Assembly (NCBI GenBank): GCA_050741255.1
Contig: JBOIEQ010000047.1
Coordinates: forward strand, 1 to 27,313
From: CAZXNF01 sp050741255
Lineage (GTDB): Bacteria; Pseudomonadota; Gammaproteobacteria; Burkholderiales; SG8-41
DNA length: 27,313 nucleotides
Direction: 5' to 3'
Positions 8,339 to 16,278 of this stretch are shown here, one piece after another. How positions within the stretch are numbered: the first letter of the stretch is position 1; each line of letters begins with the position of its first letter. Under the pieces are notes generated by a model, which had not been told where the DNA came from, ran no database searches, and saw only the letters and a list, made by a program, of their open reading frames with translations. Made by a program: the position numbers and the translations under genes.

Positions 8339-9253
8339 TTACGCAGCGCGGCCGGGAGGATGGACCGCATGCCAGTGCCGCGCGATATCCGCGCGACGGC
8401 AAATCCAGACTTTCTCATGCTGCTGCGCGTAATCCAGAAAACGCTGCAGCGCGCCGAAGCGCCCGGGCCGGCCGGCAATCCGGCAGTGCAGGCCGACCGA
8501 CATCATCTTCGGCGCCGTTTCGCCTTCGGCGTACAGCACGTCGAACGTGTCCTTGAGGTAGGTGTAGAACTGCTCGCCGGTGTTGAAGCCCTGCGGGGTG
8601 GCGAAGCGCATGTCGTTGGCGTCCAGCGTGTACGGGATGACCAGATGCGGTTTACCGGCGACCTGCGTCCAGTACGGCAGTTCGTCGCCATAGGCGTCGG
8701 CGTCGTAGAGGAAGCCGCCGTGCTCGACCACCAACCGGCGTGTGTTGGGGCTGTCGCGTCCGGTGTACCAGCCGACGGGGGCCGCGCCCGTCAGCCGTCG
8801 GATCGATTCCACCGCGCGCAACAGGTGCTCGCGCTCGGTCGCCTCGTCCATGTTCTGATAGCTGATCCAGCGCCAGCCGTGGCTCGCGATCTCGTGGCCG
8901 CCTTCGACGAAGGCCGCGGTGACCTCGGGATTGCGCTCCAGCGCCATCGCCACGCCGAAAATGGTGAGCGGGAGCTTGCGCCGCTCGAACTCGCGCAGGA
9001 GGCGCCACACGCCGACGCGGCTGCCGTATTCGAACAGCGTCTCCATGCTGAGGTGGCGCGCGGGAACCGGCTGCGCGCCGATGATCTCGGACAGGAAGGT
9101 TTCCGATGCCGCGTCGCCGTGCAGGACGCTGTTCTCGGCGCCCTCCTCGTAGTTGAGGACCATCTGCAGCGCGAGGCGCGCGCCGCCCGGCCATTGCGGA
9201 TGCGGCGGATGGCGGCCGTAGCCGCGCAGGTCGCGCGGATAATCTTCCGTCAT
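8339..9253 (-). CDS. puuE: Allantoinase PuuE (polysaccharide deacetylase fold)
   Basis: This enzyme opens the hydantoin ring of S-allantoin to give allantoate. The 304-residue protein belongs to the PuuE branch of the NodB/polysaccharide-deacetylase family, not to the metal-dependent amidohydrolase allantoinases. Visible markers are RDLRGYGRHPPHPQWPGG at the N-terminus, MVLNYEEGAENSVLHGD, GGHEIASHGWRWISYQ, GWYTGRDSPNTRRLVVEHGG, FLYDADAYGDELPYW and the HCRIAGRPGR stretch near the end. Its ATG overlaps the TGA of the upstream M20 gene (ATGA), so the two are probably translated together. PuuE is known to act after the urate, HIU and OHCU steps, all encoded on the opposite arm here. Confidence 0.93.
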   Translation of the reverse strand: MTEDYPRDLRGYGRHPPHPQWPGGARLALQMVLNYEEGAENSVLHGDAASETFLSEIIGAQPVPARHLSMETLFEYGSRVGVWRLLREFERRKLPLTIFGVAMALERNPEVTAAFVEGGHEIASHGWRWISYQNMDEATEREHLLRAVESIRRLTGAAPVGWYTGRDSPNTRRLVVEHGGFLYDADAYGDELPYWTQVAGKPHLVIPYTLDANDMRFATPQGFNTGEQFYTYLKDTFDVLYAEGETAPKMMSVGLHCRIAGRPGRFGALQRFLDYAQQHEKVWICRRADIARHWHAVHPPGRAA

Positions 9254-10497
9254 GGCGCTGACAGCAGGTCGAGGAAGGTCAGCGCGACGACTGCCGTGGC
9301 CTTGTGGAGGTCGTCGAGCTTCAGTTTCTCGTCCGCGCGGTGGCCGTTGGCCTCCAGCAGAGTGCGCGGACCGGCGCCGTACAGCACCGTCGGCACGCCG
9401 CGCGCGGTGTAGTGCCGTGCGTCGGTGTAGATCGGCACGCCGTGCGGCTTCGCGTCCTCGCCGAGGATGGTCTGCGCGTTGCGGCGGAGCGCCGCCACCA
9501 GTTTCTCCTGCCCCGGGATCGGCACGAAGGGTTGCGCGAGCAGGATGCGCCGCACCCGGCAGCGAATGCCCGGCCAGCGCGCGGCCGAAGCCTGGATGTG
9601 CGCGATCAGTTCGCGTTCCACGTCTTCCGCCTTCTCTTCGGGGATGATGCGGCGGTCGATCCGGAACTTGACGTTATCGGGCACGACGTTGGTGTTGATC
9701 CCGCCCTGGATGAGCCCGACGACCAGCGTCGGGCTTTCGATGCCCTCCACTGTCGATCGCATGGCGGAGTAACCACGCCGCAGCGCGTACAGATCGGACA
9801 GGACCCCGGCGGCGGCCTCCATCGCATCGTCGCCGGTGTCGGGCCGTGCCGCGTGCGCGGACTTGCCGATGATCTCGACCTCCAGGTGCAGCGCGCCGTT
9901 GTGCGCGGTGGTGATGCCGTAGGCAAAGCCGGCTGAAATCGCGAAGTCGGGCCGGGTGAGCTTCTGGTCGAACAGCCAGCGGGGACCGATCTCGCCGCCC
10001 GCTTCCTCGTCGTAGGTGAAGTGCAGCTCGACCGTACCGTTCAGCACGGCGCCGCCCGCGGCCGCCGCCTTGAGCGCCAGCAACGCGAAGGTGTAGGTGG
10101 AGAAATCCGATTTCGACACGGCGACGCCGCGGCCATACATGGTGCCGTCGCGGATTTCCGCGCCATACGGGTCGAAGGTCCAGCCCAGTCCGGGGGCGAC
10201 GACATCGCCGTGTGCGTTGCAGGCGATCGTCGGCCCGCCCTTGCCGAAGGTCTGCCGCACGATGAGATTGACGCAGGACAGCATGCCGTTCGCGCGCACC
10301 AGGTCGTCGGGCACCGGATGGCGTTCCACGGCGAACCCCAGCGCCTCCAGCAGCGCGGCGGCGCGCTTCGCGTGCGGCGCGCAGTCGCCGGGCGGATTGT
10401 CGGACGGCACCTTCACCAGTTCGGCGAGGAAGCGCACCGCGTCCTCGCGGCGGCTCGCGAGGGTGTCGTGAATCTGTTGGCGGGGTTCGATGGGCAT
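9250..10497 (-). CDS. M20 family amidohydrolase/peptidase, ArgE/DapE type, step unassigned
   Basis: A 415-residue zinc hydrolase. The metal-site motifs are present: CNAHGDVVAPGLGW (His, Asp), TYDEEAGGEIG (catalytic and bridging Glu), IIGKSAHAARPDTGDDAME in the dimerisation lid, and TDARHYTARGVPTVLYGAG near the C-terminus. The overall look is that of ArgE/DapE-like deacylases, which cleave an amide next to a free carboxylate. It lies five bases after the allantoate amidohydrolase gene and overlaps puuE by four bases, so it is firmly in the allantoin operon. It may handle a later ureido compound such as ureidoglycine or ureidoglycolate, or a side product. A true acetylornithine or succinyl-diaminopimelate role seems unlikely in this context. 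The specific reaction is inference. Confidence 0.88.
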   Translation of the reverse strand: MPIEPRQQIHDTLASRREDAVRFLAELVKVPSDNPPGDCAPHAKRAAALLEALGFAVERHPVPDDLVRANGMLSCVNLIVRQTFGKGGPTIACNAHGDVVAPGLGWTFDPYGAEIRDGTMYGRGVAVSKSDFSTYTFALLALKAAAAGGAVLNGTVELHFTYDEEAGGEIGPRWLFDQKLTRPDFAISAGFAYGITTAHNGALHLEVEIIGKSAHAARPDTGDDAMEAAAGVLSDLYALRRGYSAMRSTVEGIESPTLVVGLIQGGINTNVVPDNVKFRIDRRIIPEEKAEDVERELIAHIQASAARWPGIRCRVRRILLAQPFVPIPGQEKLVAALRRNAQTILGEDAKPHGVPIYTDARHYTARGVPTVLYGAGPRTLLEANGHRADEKLKLDDLHKATAVVALTFLDLLSAP

Positions 10498-10502
10498 GGA
10501 GA

Positions 10503-11753
10503 TCAGGCAGCCGGTTTGAAGTGTTCGATGAAGCGCAACAGCACGCGCGCGCCGGTTTCCACGTCCGCCGCCGTCACGGATTCCGCCGGATTGTGACTGA
10601 TGCCACCCTTGCAGCGCACGAACAGCATGCCGATGTCGGCGAGGTCGATCATCGCGAGGCCGTCGTGGCCGGCCCCCGAAGCGAGCCGGCGCGCAGGCAA
10701 GCCCTCCGCGACGACCGCGGTCTCGAACTGCGCCATCAGCCAGGGTGCGCAGGCGGCGACGCGGCTTTCCAGCATGACCGTATTCGCGAGCGACAAGCGG
10801 CGGCGCTCGCAGATCTCGGCGAACGCCGCCAGCAGCTCTCCCACGACGCGCCGGCGCAACTCGTCGTGCGGGGAACGCACGTCGATGGTGAAGCGGGCCT
10901 TGCCGGGAATCACGTTGACCGCGCCCGGCAGCGCCTCGATCCGGCCCACCGTGCCGACCACGTCGCCCTGACCGCTGCAGATCTTTTCCACCGCGAGCAC
11001 GCACTCGGCGGCGCCGGCGAGGGCATCACGCCGCAGAGCTCCCATGGGCACAGTGCCGGCATGGCCCGCCATGCCTGAAAGCTCGATCTGGTAGCGGCTC
11101 TGGCCGTTGATTGCCGTCACCACGCCCACCGGCAGGTTTTCGGCCTCCAGCACCGGGCCCTGCTCGATGTGCAATTCGGCGTAGGCGAGGATCTCTTCCT
11201 TGCGCCGGGCGGCGGCGGAGATCCGGGAGGGGTCGAGACCCGCATCCTCCAGCGCCTGCCGCATGGTGACGCCGCCGCGATCGCGCGTATCCAGGGTCGC
11301 GGGCCGGAAGGTGCCCGCCACCGCGCGGCTGCCGAGCAGCGTCGCGCCGAAGCGCACGCCCTCCTCGTCCGCGAAGCCGAGGATCTCGACGGCGAACGGC
11401 AGGCGGACGCCGCGCGCGTGCAGCGCGCGTACGCATTCGATGGCCGTCACCACGCCGAGCGGGCCGTCGTACTTGCCGGCGTCGCGCACCGTGTCGAGAT
11501 GCGAACCCAGCATGAGGCAGGGCAGGCCCGGGCGGGCGCCCTCGTAGCGGCCGACCACGTTGCCGATGGCGTCGATGCGGGCGCTCATGCCGGCGTCGCG
11601 CATCCAGCCCAGCACGAGCTGGCTCGCCGCGGCCTGCTCGCGGGACAGGAAGATGCGCGTCAGGCCGTCGGGCTGTGACGAGTGACGCGCCAGCTCATCG
11701 CACAGCGCGAGCATGCGCGCGCCGCTCGGCACGGTGGAGGACGGCGCGTTCAT
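10503..11753 (-). CDS. allC: Allantoate amidohydrolase (M20 hydantoinase/carbamoylase type)
   Basis: The expected reaction is hydrolysis of allantoate to ureidoglycine with release of CO2 and ammonia. The 416-residue protein has the marks of the allantoate amidohydrolase/N-carbamoyl amino acid hydrolase group: GSHLDTVRDAGKYDGPLGV (metal His and Asp), FADEEGVRFG (Glu pair), AELHIEQGPVLE (His), SGMAGHAGTVPMG in the lid domain, NVIPGKARFTIDVRSPHDE, SGAGHDGLAMI and RCKGGISHNPAES. Closely related families act on N-carbamoyl-beta-alanine or other carbamoyl amino acids, but the neighbouring PuuE, PuuD, UraD and UraH favour allantoate. Its start overlaps the regulator's stop (TGATG), so it is the first enzyme gene translated in this arm. 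Confidence 0.87.
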   Translation of the reverse strand: MNAPSSTVPSGARMLALCDELARHSSQPDGLTRIFLSREQAAASQLVLGWMRDAGMSARIDAIGNVVGRYEGARPGLPCLMLGSHLDTVRDAGKYDGPLGVVTAIECVRALHARGVRLPFAVEILGFADEEGVRFGATLLGSRAVAGTFRPATLDTRDRGGVTMRQALEDAGLDPSRISAAARRKEEILAYAELHIEQGPVLEAENLPVGVVTAINGQSRYQIELSGMAGHAGTVPMGALRRDALAGAAECVLAVEKICSGQGDVVGTVGRIEALPGAVNVIPGKARFTIDVRSPHDELRRRVVGELLAAFAEICERRRLSLANTVMLESRVAACAPWLMAQFETAVVAEGLPARRLASGAGHDGLAMIDLADIGMLFVRCKGGISHNPAESVTAADVETGARVLLRFIEHFKPAA

Positions 11754-12505
11754 CAGGCCGGCCCCAGCGCCACGCGCAGGTCATCCATGCTGTCGCCGCT
11801 GCCCTTGAGGTTGAGCCCGCGCTCGATGTGATCGAGGTGCTGGGTCATCAGCCGCAGCGCCGCGTCCGCGTTGCGCGCCTCGATGCTGGCGAGCAGTTTG
11901 CCGTGCTCGTCCACCGAGCACGAGGGCGGCAGTGAAGACCCGTAGACGAGCAGGATGAGCGAACTGCGCGAGACCAGGTCGTGCAGCAGCTCGGACAGCA
12001 CGCCGTTGCCGGCGCAGGCCGCGATGCGCAGGTGGAACTCGCCCGACAGGCGGGTGCCCGCCTGCAGGTCGCCCGCCGCCAGCGCGTCGCGTTCGCGTTT
12101 CAGGTGCGCGCGCAGTTGTCCGAGCTGGGCGGCCGTGGCGGTCTGCGTGAAGCGCCACACCAGCGCGCGTTCGATCACGCGCCGCGCCTCGAACAGTTCG
12201 CGGGCTTCCTGCACCGTCGGCTGCGCGACGAAAGCCCCGCGCCCGGCATGCAGCACGACGAGTTTCTGCTTGGCCAGCTGGAACAGGGCCTGGCGCACGA
12301 GGGTGCGGCTGACGCCGAAGATTTCCCCGAGGTGCTCCTCCCCCAGCTTCGCGCCCGGTTTGAGCCGGTGCTCCAGGACCGCCGTGGTGATGCGGGCGAC
12401 GATGTCCGCCGTCGTCGCGACGGCCGCGGCAGGGGTCTTCGCCTGACGGCGTTCCGCGGGACGGGCACGAAGGGGGCGCTTCGGCGGATCAGGACGACGG
12501 GGCAT
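11753..12505 (-). CDS. GntR family (FCD subgroup) transcriptional regulator
   Basis: A 250-residue regulator. Residues about 35-100 form the winged helix-turn-helix (IVARITTAVLEHRLKPG, then GEIFGVSRTLVRQALFQL and HAGRGAFVAQPT). The rest is an all-helical FCD ligand domain with the histidines expected to hold a metal (SGEFHLRIAACAGN, DEHGKLLASIEARN, MTQHLDHIERG). The N-terminus is rich in Arg and Pro. I chose ATG 12505; no good ribosome site is seen, and longer in-frame versions run into the operator region. As first gene of the allantoin arm and divergent from puuD, it most likely controls both arms in response to a purine breakdown product, binding the TGTATACA sites in front of it. Repressor action is typical of the family but is inferred here. 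Confidence 0.92.
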   Translation of the reverse strand: MPRRPDPPKRPLRARPAERRQAKTPAAAVATTADIVARITTAVLEHRLKPGAKLGEEHLGEIFGVSRTLVRQALFQLAKQKLVVLHAGRGAFVAQPTVQEARELFEARRVIERALVWRFTQTATAAQLGQLRAHLKRERDALAAGDLQAGTRLSGEFHLRIAACAGNGVLSELLHDLVSRSSLILLVYGSSLPPSCSVDEHGKLLASIEARNADAALRLMTQHLDHIERGLNLKGSGDSMDDLRVALGPA

Positions 12506-12510
12506 AGTTA

Positions 12511-12523
12511 TTGCATACACAAT
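12511..12523. promoter_or_regulatory. Probable imperfect GntR operator
   Basis: TTGCATACACAAT contains TGCATACA, one base different from the perfect TGTATACA sites in the same gap, and lies directly before the regulator's start. A role in autoregulation is plausible. Confidence 0.4.
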
Positions 12524-12531
12524 GGATATGG

Positions 12532-12541
12532 ATTGTATACA
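12532..12541. promoter_or_regulatory. Probable GntR operator, regulator side
   Basis: ATTGTATACA, with the eight-base perfect palindrome TGTATACA, 27 bases upstream of the regulator's start. The same ten bases recur at 12669. GT(N)AC-type palindromes are typical of FCD-group GntR regulators. Confidence 0.6.
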
Positions 12542-12668
12542 TTGCATTCTCGCCCGGCGCCCGGCACCATCCCGGTGCACGGACCCCGCCCGCGGCACCA
12601 AATCCGCGGTGCCCTTGTTGAAAGCACATTTCGCGCCGGGACACCGAGGCAGGATACAGGCACGGCAT

Positions 12669-12678
12669 ATTGTATACA
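12669..12678. promoter_or_regulatory. Probable GntR operator, puuD side
   Basis: A second exact copy of ATTGTATACA, 66 bases upstream of the puuD start, where it would overlap or adjoin a promoter for the urate arm. Confidence 0.6.
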
Positions 12679-12744
12679 GCCATTATTTCCGCTCAGGGCC
12701 GCTGCCTGCGGTACCTGCATTGAACGTCCGCTGAAACCGCCGCC

Positions 12745-13950
12745 ATGGAAGCGTATGCCCTCGATTGGCTGAACCTGCTGGTGCGCTGGCTGCACATCAC
12801 GGCCGGCGTCGCGTGGATCGGCGCCTCGCTCTATTTCGTCATGCTCGATACCTCCCTGCGGCCGCCGCAGAACCCGGAAGACGCCACCCGGCGCGGCGTG
12901 TCCGGCGAACTGTGGGCGGTGCACGGCGGCGGCTTCTACCAGAGCCAGAAATTTCTCACGGGCCCGCGCGGCCAGCCGCTTTCCGCGCACCTCCACTGGT
13001 CCAAGTGGGAGGCTTACACCACATGGCTATCCGGCATGGCGCTGCTCGCCCTCGTGTACTGGTACGGCGCGCAGTCTTTCCTGATCGACCGCGCGGTGAT
13101 GGAACTGTCCGTGCCCGCCGCCATCGCGATCTCCGCCGGCTCGTTGGTCGCCGGCTGGCTCGTCTACGATGCGCTGTGCCGCCTGATCCGGCATGAACTG
13201 ACCCTGTCGCTGCTGGTGTACGCGCTGGTCGTGGCCGCCGCCTGGGGCTACAGCCAGGTGTTCGGCGGACGCGCCGCCTACATTCACGTCGGCGCGCTGA
13301 TCGGCACGATCATGGTGTGGAACGTGTTTTTCCAGATCATTCCCGGCCAGAAAAAGATGGTCGCCGAGGTCCTGGCGGGACAGCCGGTGGACCCGCGCCC
13401 CGGTATCGTCGGCAAACAGCGCAGCGTGCACAACACCTACCTCACGCTACCGGTGCTGTTCATCATGATCAGCAGTCACTACCCGATGACCTTCGGCCAC
13501 CGGCACGCCTGGGCCGTGCTGGCCGTGCTGATCATGGCGGGCGCCCTGATCCGGCAGTATTTCGTGCTGCGCCACTCGGGCAGGAATGCGGTGGTTCTGC
13601 CCGCCGTGGCGATCGCCTTGCTGGCGATGCTGGTGGTGATGCTCGCACCCGCGCCGGCCTCCGACGCCGGCAAAGTCGCGGCCGTCCGCATCACCTACGC
13701 GGATGTGCAGCCCATCCTCGCTGCGCGCTGCGCGGTATGCCATGCGGAGAAGCCGACTTTCCCGGGCTTTCCGCAGCCCCCCGCAGGCCTGCGGCTGGAA
13801 ACCGCGGAGCAGACACAGGCCGCCGCCGAAAAGATCCGGCTGCAGGCCATTGCGACGCGCGTCATGCCGCCCGGCAATCTGACCCAGATCACCGACGAAG
13901 AGCGACAGCGCATCGGTGATTGGCTCGCGGCCGGCGCGCCGGCGCAGTAA
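12745..13950 (+). CDS. puuD: Membrane-bound urate oxidase (urate hydroxylase) PuuD with cytochrome c domain
   Basis: This enzyme oxidises urate to 5-hydroxyisourate in the inner membrane. The 401-residue protein has an N-terminal integral membrane part of about eight helices (roughly residues 8-305) with conserved histidines, including WLHITAGVAWIGASLYF and IHVGALIGTIMVWNVFF. A C-terminal periplasmic cytochrome c domain follows, with the haem motif CAVCH at residues 329-333 and a likely distal Met in RVMPPGNLTQIT. PuuD enzymes are known to pass electrons to the respiratory chain rather than to oxygen as soluble uricase does. No soluble uricase gene is present, in line with PuuD filling that step. 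It heads the plus arm, and the downstream permease, uraD and uraH complete conversion to allantoin. No strong ribosome site precedes ATG 12745. Confidence 0.94.
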   Translation: MEAYALDWLNLLVRWLHITAGVAWIGASLYFVMLDTSLRPPQNPEDATRRGVSGELWAVHGGGFYQSQKFLTGPRGQPLSAHLHWSKWEAYTTWLSGMALLALVYWYGAQSFLIDRAVMELSVPAAIAISAGSLVAGWLVYDALCRLIRHELTLSLLVYALVVAAAWGYSQVFGGRAAYIHVGALIGTIMVWNVFFQIIPGQKKMVAEVLAGQPVDPRPGIVGKQRSVHNTYLTLPVLFIMISSHYPMTFGHRHAWAVLAVLIMAGALIRQYFVLRHSGRNAVVLPAVAIALLAMLVVMLAPAPASDAGKVAAVRITYADVQPILAARCAVCHAEKPTFPGFPQPPAGLRLETAEQTQAAAEKIRLQAIATRVMPPGNLTQITDEERQRIGDWLAAGAPAQ

Positions 13951-13974
13951 TGTCCCACTCACGCTGACCTGCAT

Positions 13975-13978
13975 GGAG
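13975..13978 (+). promoter_or_regulatory. Ribosome binding site of the NCS2 permease gene
   Basis: GGAG six bases before ATG 13985. It favours that start over the in-frame ATG at 13973, which overlaps this site. Confidence 0.55.
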
Positions 13979-13984
13979 CGCTTC

Positions 13985-15346
13985 ATGAACGCAGCCGCCG
14001 TCCATCCCGTCGATGAAAAACTGCCCGCCGGCAAGCTCTTCGTGCTGGGCCTGCAGCACGTGCTGGTGATGTACGCGGGCGCGGTGGCGGTGCCCCTGAT
14101 CCTCGGCAGCGCGATGAAGCTGCCCAGGGACCAGATCGCGCTCCTGATCAACGCCGACCTGTTCGCCTGCGGCATCGCCACACTCATCCAGGCGGTCGGC
14201 ATCTGGAAGTTCGGCATCCGCCTGCCCGTGATGATGGGCGTGACCTTCGCCTCGGTCGGACCGATGCTGGCGATGGCCACCAATCCGGAACTCGGCCTGC
14301 TGGGCATCTACGGCTCGGTCATCGCCGCGGGCATCTTCGGCATCTTTTTCGCCCCCGTGATCAGCCGCATGCTGCCGCTGTTTCCGCCGGTGGTCACGGG
14401 CACCATCATCGCCGTCATCGGCGTGTCGCTGATGCGGGTCGGCATCAACTGGGCGGCCGGCGGGCCGGCGTCGAGTCCCTCGCACGGCGATCCGTTCAAC
14501 CTGGGTATCGCGTTCCTGGTGCTGGTAACCATCCTCATCATCGCCAAGTACGTGCACGGCTTTTTCGGCAATGTTTCCGTGCTGATGGGCATCGTCGTCG
14601 GCTTTGTGGTGTCGCTCGCCTTCGGCAAGGTCAGCTTCGGCGGCCTCGAGGAAGCCAAGTGGGTGGACATGGTCTACCCCTTCCAGTTCGGCACGCCGAT
14701 CTTCGACCCGCTGTCCATCGTCACCATGTGTCTGGTGATGATCGTGGTCATGATCGAGTCGACTGGCATGTTCCTCGCGCTCGGCGAGATCACGGAACGC
14801 AGGATCACGCCCGACGACCTCACGCGCGGCCTGCGCACTGACGGCCTCGGCACGCTGATCGGCGGCGTCTTCAATACCTTCCCCTACACGTCGTTCTCGC
14901 AGAACGTGGGCCTGATCGGGCTCACCGGCGTGCGCAGCCGCTGGGTGTGCGCCATGGGCGGCGTGATCCTGCTCGCCTTCGGATTGTTTCCCAAGATGGC
15001 GCACGTCGTCGCCTCGGTACCGCAGTTCGTGCTGGGCGGCGCCGGCATCGTGATGTTCGGCATGGTCGCCGCGACCGGCATCAAGATCCTCGCCGGCGTC
15101 GATTACGTCCGGCAGAAATCCAATCCCTACATCATCGCCATCAGTATCGGCTTCGGCATGATCCCGCTGGTCGCCGACAAGTTCTTCCAGCACATGCCCA
15201 AGGCGCTGTCCCCGCTGCTGCACAGCGGCATCCTGCTCGCCTCGATTTCGGCCGTGCTGCTGAACCTGTATTTCAACGGCATGAAGTCGGCGGACGAGGC
15301 GCAGCGCGACGCCGCGGCCGGCGCGCACCACGCGGAAGCCGGCTGA
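13985..15346 (+). CDS. NCS2/NAT family purine (urate/xanthine) permease
   Basis: A 453-residue membrane transporter with about 12-14 helices. Family marks are the QH pair in GLQHVLVMYAGAVAVPLI (first helix), the conserved acidic MIESTGMFLALGEIT segment, and the NAT signature QNVGLIGLTGVRSR starting at residue 306. Members move xanthine, uracil or urate with protons. Lying 34 bases after puuD and two bases before uraD, urate or xanthine uptake is the natural reading. The exact substrate is not settled by sequence alone, although the Q-N-x-G signature fits the urate/xanthine branch. Confidence 0.92.
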   Translation: MNAAAVHPVDEKLPAGKLFVLGLQHVLVMYAGAVAVPLILGSAMKLPRDQIALLINADLFACGIATLIQAVGIWKFGIRLPVMMGVTFASVGPMLAMATNPELGLLGIYGSVIAAGIFGIFFAPVISRMLPLFPPVVTGTIIAVIGVSLMRVGINWAAGGPASSPSHGDPFNLGIAFLVLVTILIIAKYVHGFFGNVSVLMGIVVGFVVSLAFGKVSFGGLEEAKWVDMVYPFQFGTPIFDPLSIVTMCLVMIVVMIESTGMFLALGEITERRITPDDLTRGLRTDGLGTLIGGVFNTFPYTSFSQNVGLIGLTGVRSRWVCAMGGVILLAFGLFPKMAHVVASVPQFVLGGAGIVMFGMVAATGIKILAGVDYVRQKSNPYIIAISIGFGMIPLVADKFFQHMPKALSPLLHSGILLASISAVLLNLYFNGMKSADEAQRDAAAGAHHAEAG

Positions 15347-15348
15347 GC

Positions 15349-15882
15349 ATGGGCGCCGCCGCCACGGCCGTGCGGTCGTTCGCCGATGTCAACGCGATGC
15401 CGGCGGCGGAATTCGTCGCCCTGCTGGGCGGCATCTTCGAACACTCGCCCTGGGTTGCGGAAGGCGTGGTGAACGACCGGCCGTTCACGTCGGTGGACGC
15501 CCTGCACACGGCCATGGTCGCGGTGGTCGAACAGGCGGGGCGCGACCGCCGCCTGGCCCTGCTCAACGCCCACCCGGAGCTGGCCGGACAGGAAGCGCAG
15601 CAGGGGCAATTGACGCCGTCGTCCACCACGGAGCAGGCGCGCGCCGGTCTGCACGCGCTGTCCGCCGGGGATGTCCGCCGGATCACGGCATTGAATCTCG
15701 CCTATCGCGCGCGGTTCGGGTTTCCGTTCATCATCGCGGTACGCGATCACACGAAAGACGGTGTATTCGAAGCGTTCTCGCGGCGGCTGGCGAACGAGGC
15801 GGACGCCGAGTTCGCCGAGGCCTTGTGGCAGGTGTACCGGATCTCGCGGCTGCGCCTCGACGCCCTGCTGGCCGCCGACTGA
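15349..15882 (+). CDS. uraD: OHCU decarboxylase UraD
   Basis: This enzyme decarboxylates 2-oxo-4-hydroxy-4-carboxy-5-ureidoimidazoline to S-allantoin, the last step before ring opening. The 177-residue all-helical protein shows the family core: GGIFEHSPWVAEGV, NAHPELAGQEA with the catalytic His and Glu, LNLAYRARFGFPFIIAVRDH, and the Arg-rich helix near the C-terminus. It is a single-domain protein, not fused to UraH or an allantoinase as in some bacteria. It follows the permease by two bases and precedes uraH by twelve, so the three are certainly cotranscribed. Confidence 0.95.
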   Translation: MGAAATAVRSFADVNAMPAAEFVALLGGIFEHSPWVAEGVVNDRPFTSVDALHTAMVAVVEQAGRDRRLALLNAHPELAGQEAQQGQLTPSSTTEQARAGLHALSAGDVRRITALNLAYRARFGFPFIIAVRDHTKDGVFEAFSRRLANEADAEFAEALWQVYRISRLRLDALLAAD

Positions 15883-15894
15883 AGGGGAAACCGC

Positions 15895-16248
15895 ATGGGC
15901 AAACTCTCCACCCACGTCCTGGACACCGTTCGCGGCAGCGCTGCGGCCGGCGTGCGCATCGATCTTGTACGCTGCGGCGGCGAGAGTCGGATGCTGCTGA
16001 AGACGGTGAAGACCAACGCCGACGGCCGCACCGACGAGCCGCTGCTCACCGGCGATGCTTTCGTCGCGGGCGCCTACGAGCTTGTCTTTTTCGTTGCCGA
16101 CTATTTCGCCGGCGCGGGCGTGCCGCAGGGCAGCCCCCCCTTTCTGGATCGTGTCCCCGTCCGGTTCACGATCGCCGACCCGCACAACAACTACCACGTG
16201 CCCTTGCTGGTGACACCGTGGAGCTATTCGACGTACCGAGGCAGCTGA
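15895..16248 (+). CDS. uraH: 5-hydroxyisourate hydrolase (transthyretin-like) UraH
   Basis: This enzyme hydrolyses 5-hydroxyisourate, the PuuD product, to OHCU. The 117-residue protein is a complete transthyretin-like HIU hydrolase: LSTHVLDTVRG at the N-terminus with the active-site His7, the NADGRTDEPLL turn, FLDRVPVRFTIADPHNNYHVPLL, and the diagnostic C-terminal YRGS. There is no signal peptide, so it acts in the cytoplasm. An AGGGGAA ribosome site precedes ATG 15895. UraD, which uses its product, is immediately upstream. Confidence 0.96.
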   Translation: MGKLSTHVLDTVRGSAAAGVRIDLVRCGGESRMLLKTVKTNADGRTDEPLLTGDAFVAGAYELVFFVADYFAGAGVPQGSPPFLDRVPVRFTIADPHNNYHVPLLVTPWSYSTYRGS

Positions 16249-16268
16249 GGAGCCCCCCACCCCTTGCC

Positions 16269-16273
16269 AGGAG
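16269..16273 (+). promoter_or_regulatory. Ribosome binding site of the second TctC-type gene
   Basis: AGGAG five bases before ATG 16279. It selects this ATG over the in-frame TTG at 16264. Confidence 0.65.
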
Positions 16274-16278
16274 CCATC

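Larger units (their letters stand above)
12506..12744. promoter_or_regulatory. Divergent control region between the regulator and puuD
   Basis: The 239-base gap is richer in A and T at both ends than the coding DNA around it. It holds the three TGTATACA-like sites listed separately, two at the regulator end and one at the puuD end, and should contain the promoters of both arms. I could not place convincing -35/-10 pairs. Confidence 0.7.

Noticed and set aside
13889..15331. A 480-codon minus-strand frame with very many His, Asp and Glu residues over the permease gene
   Set aside because: The acidic/His-rich pattern is the expected antisense reading of hydrophobic membrane-helix codons.
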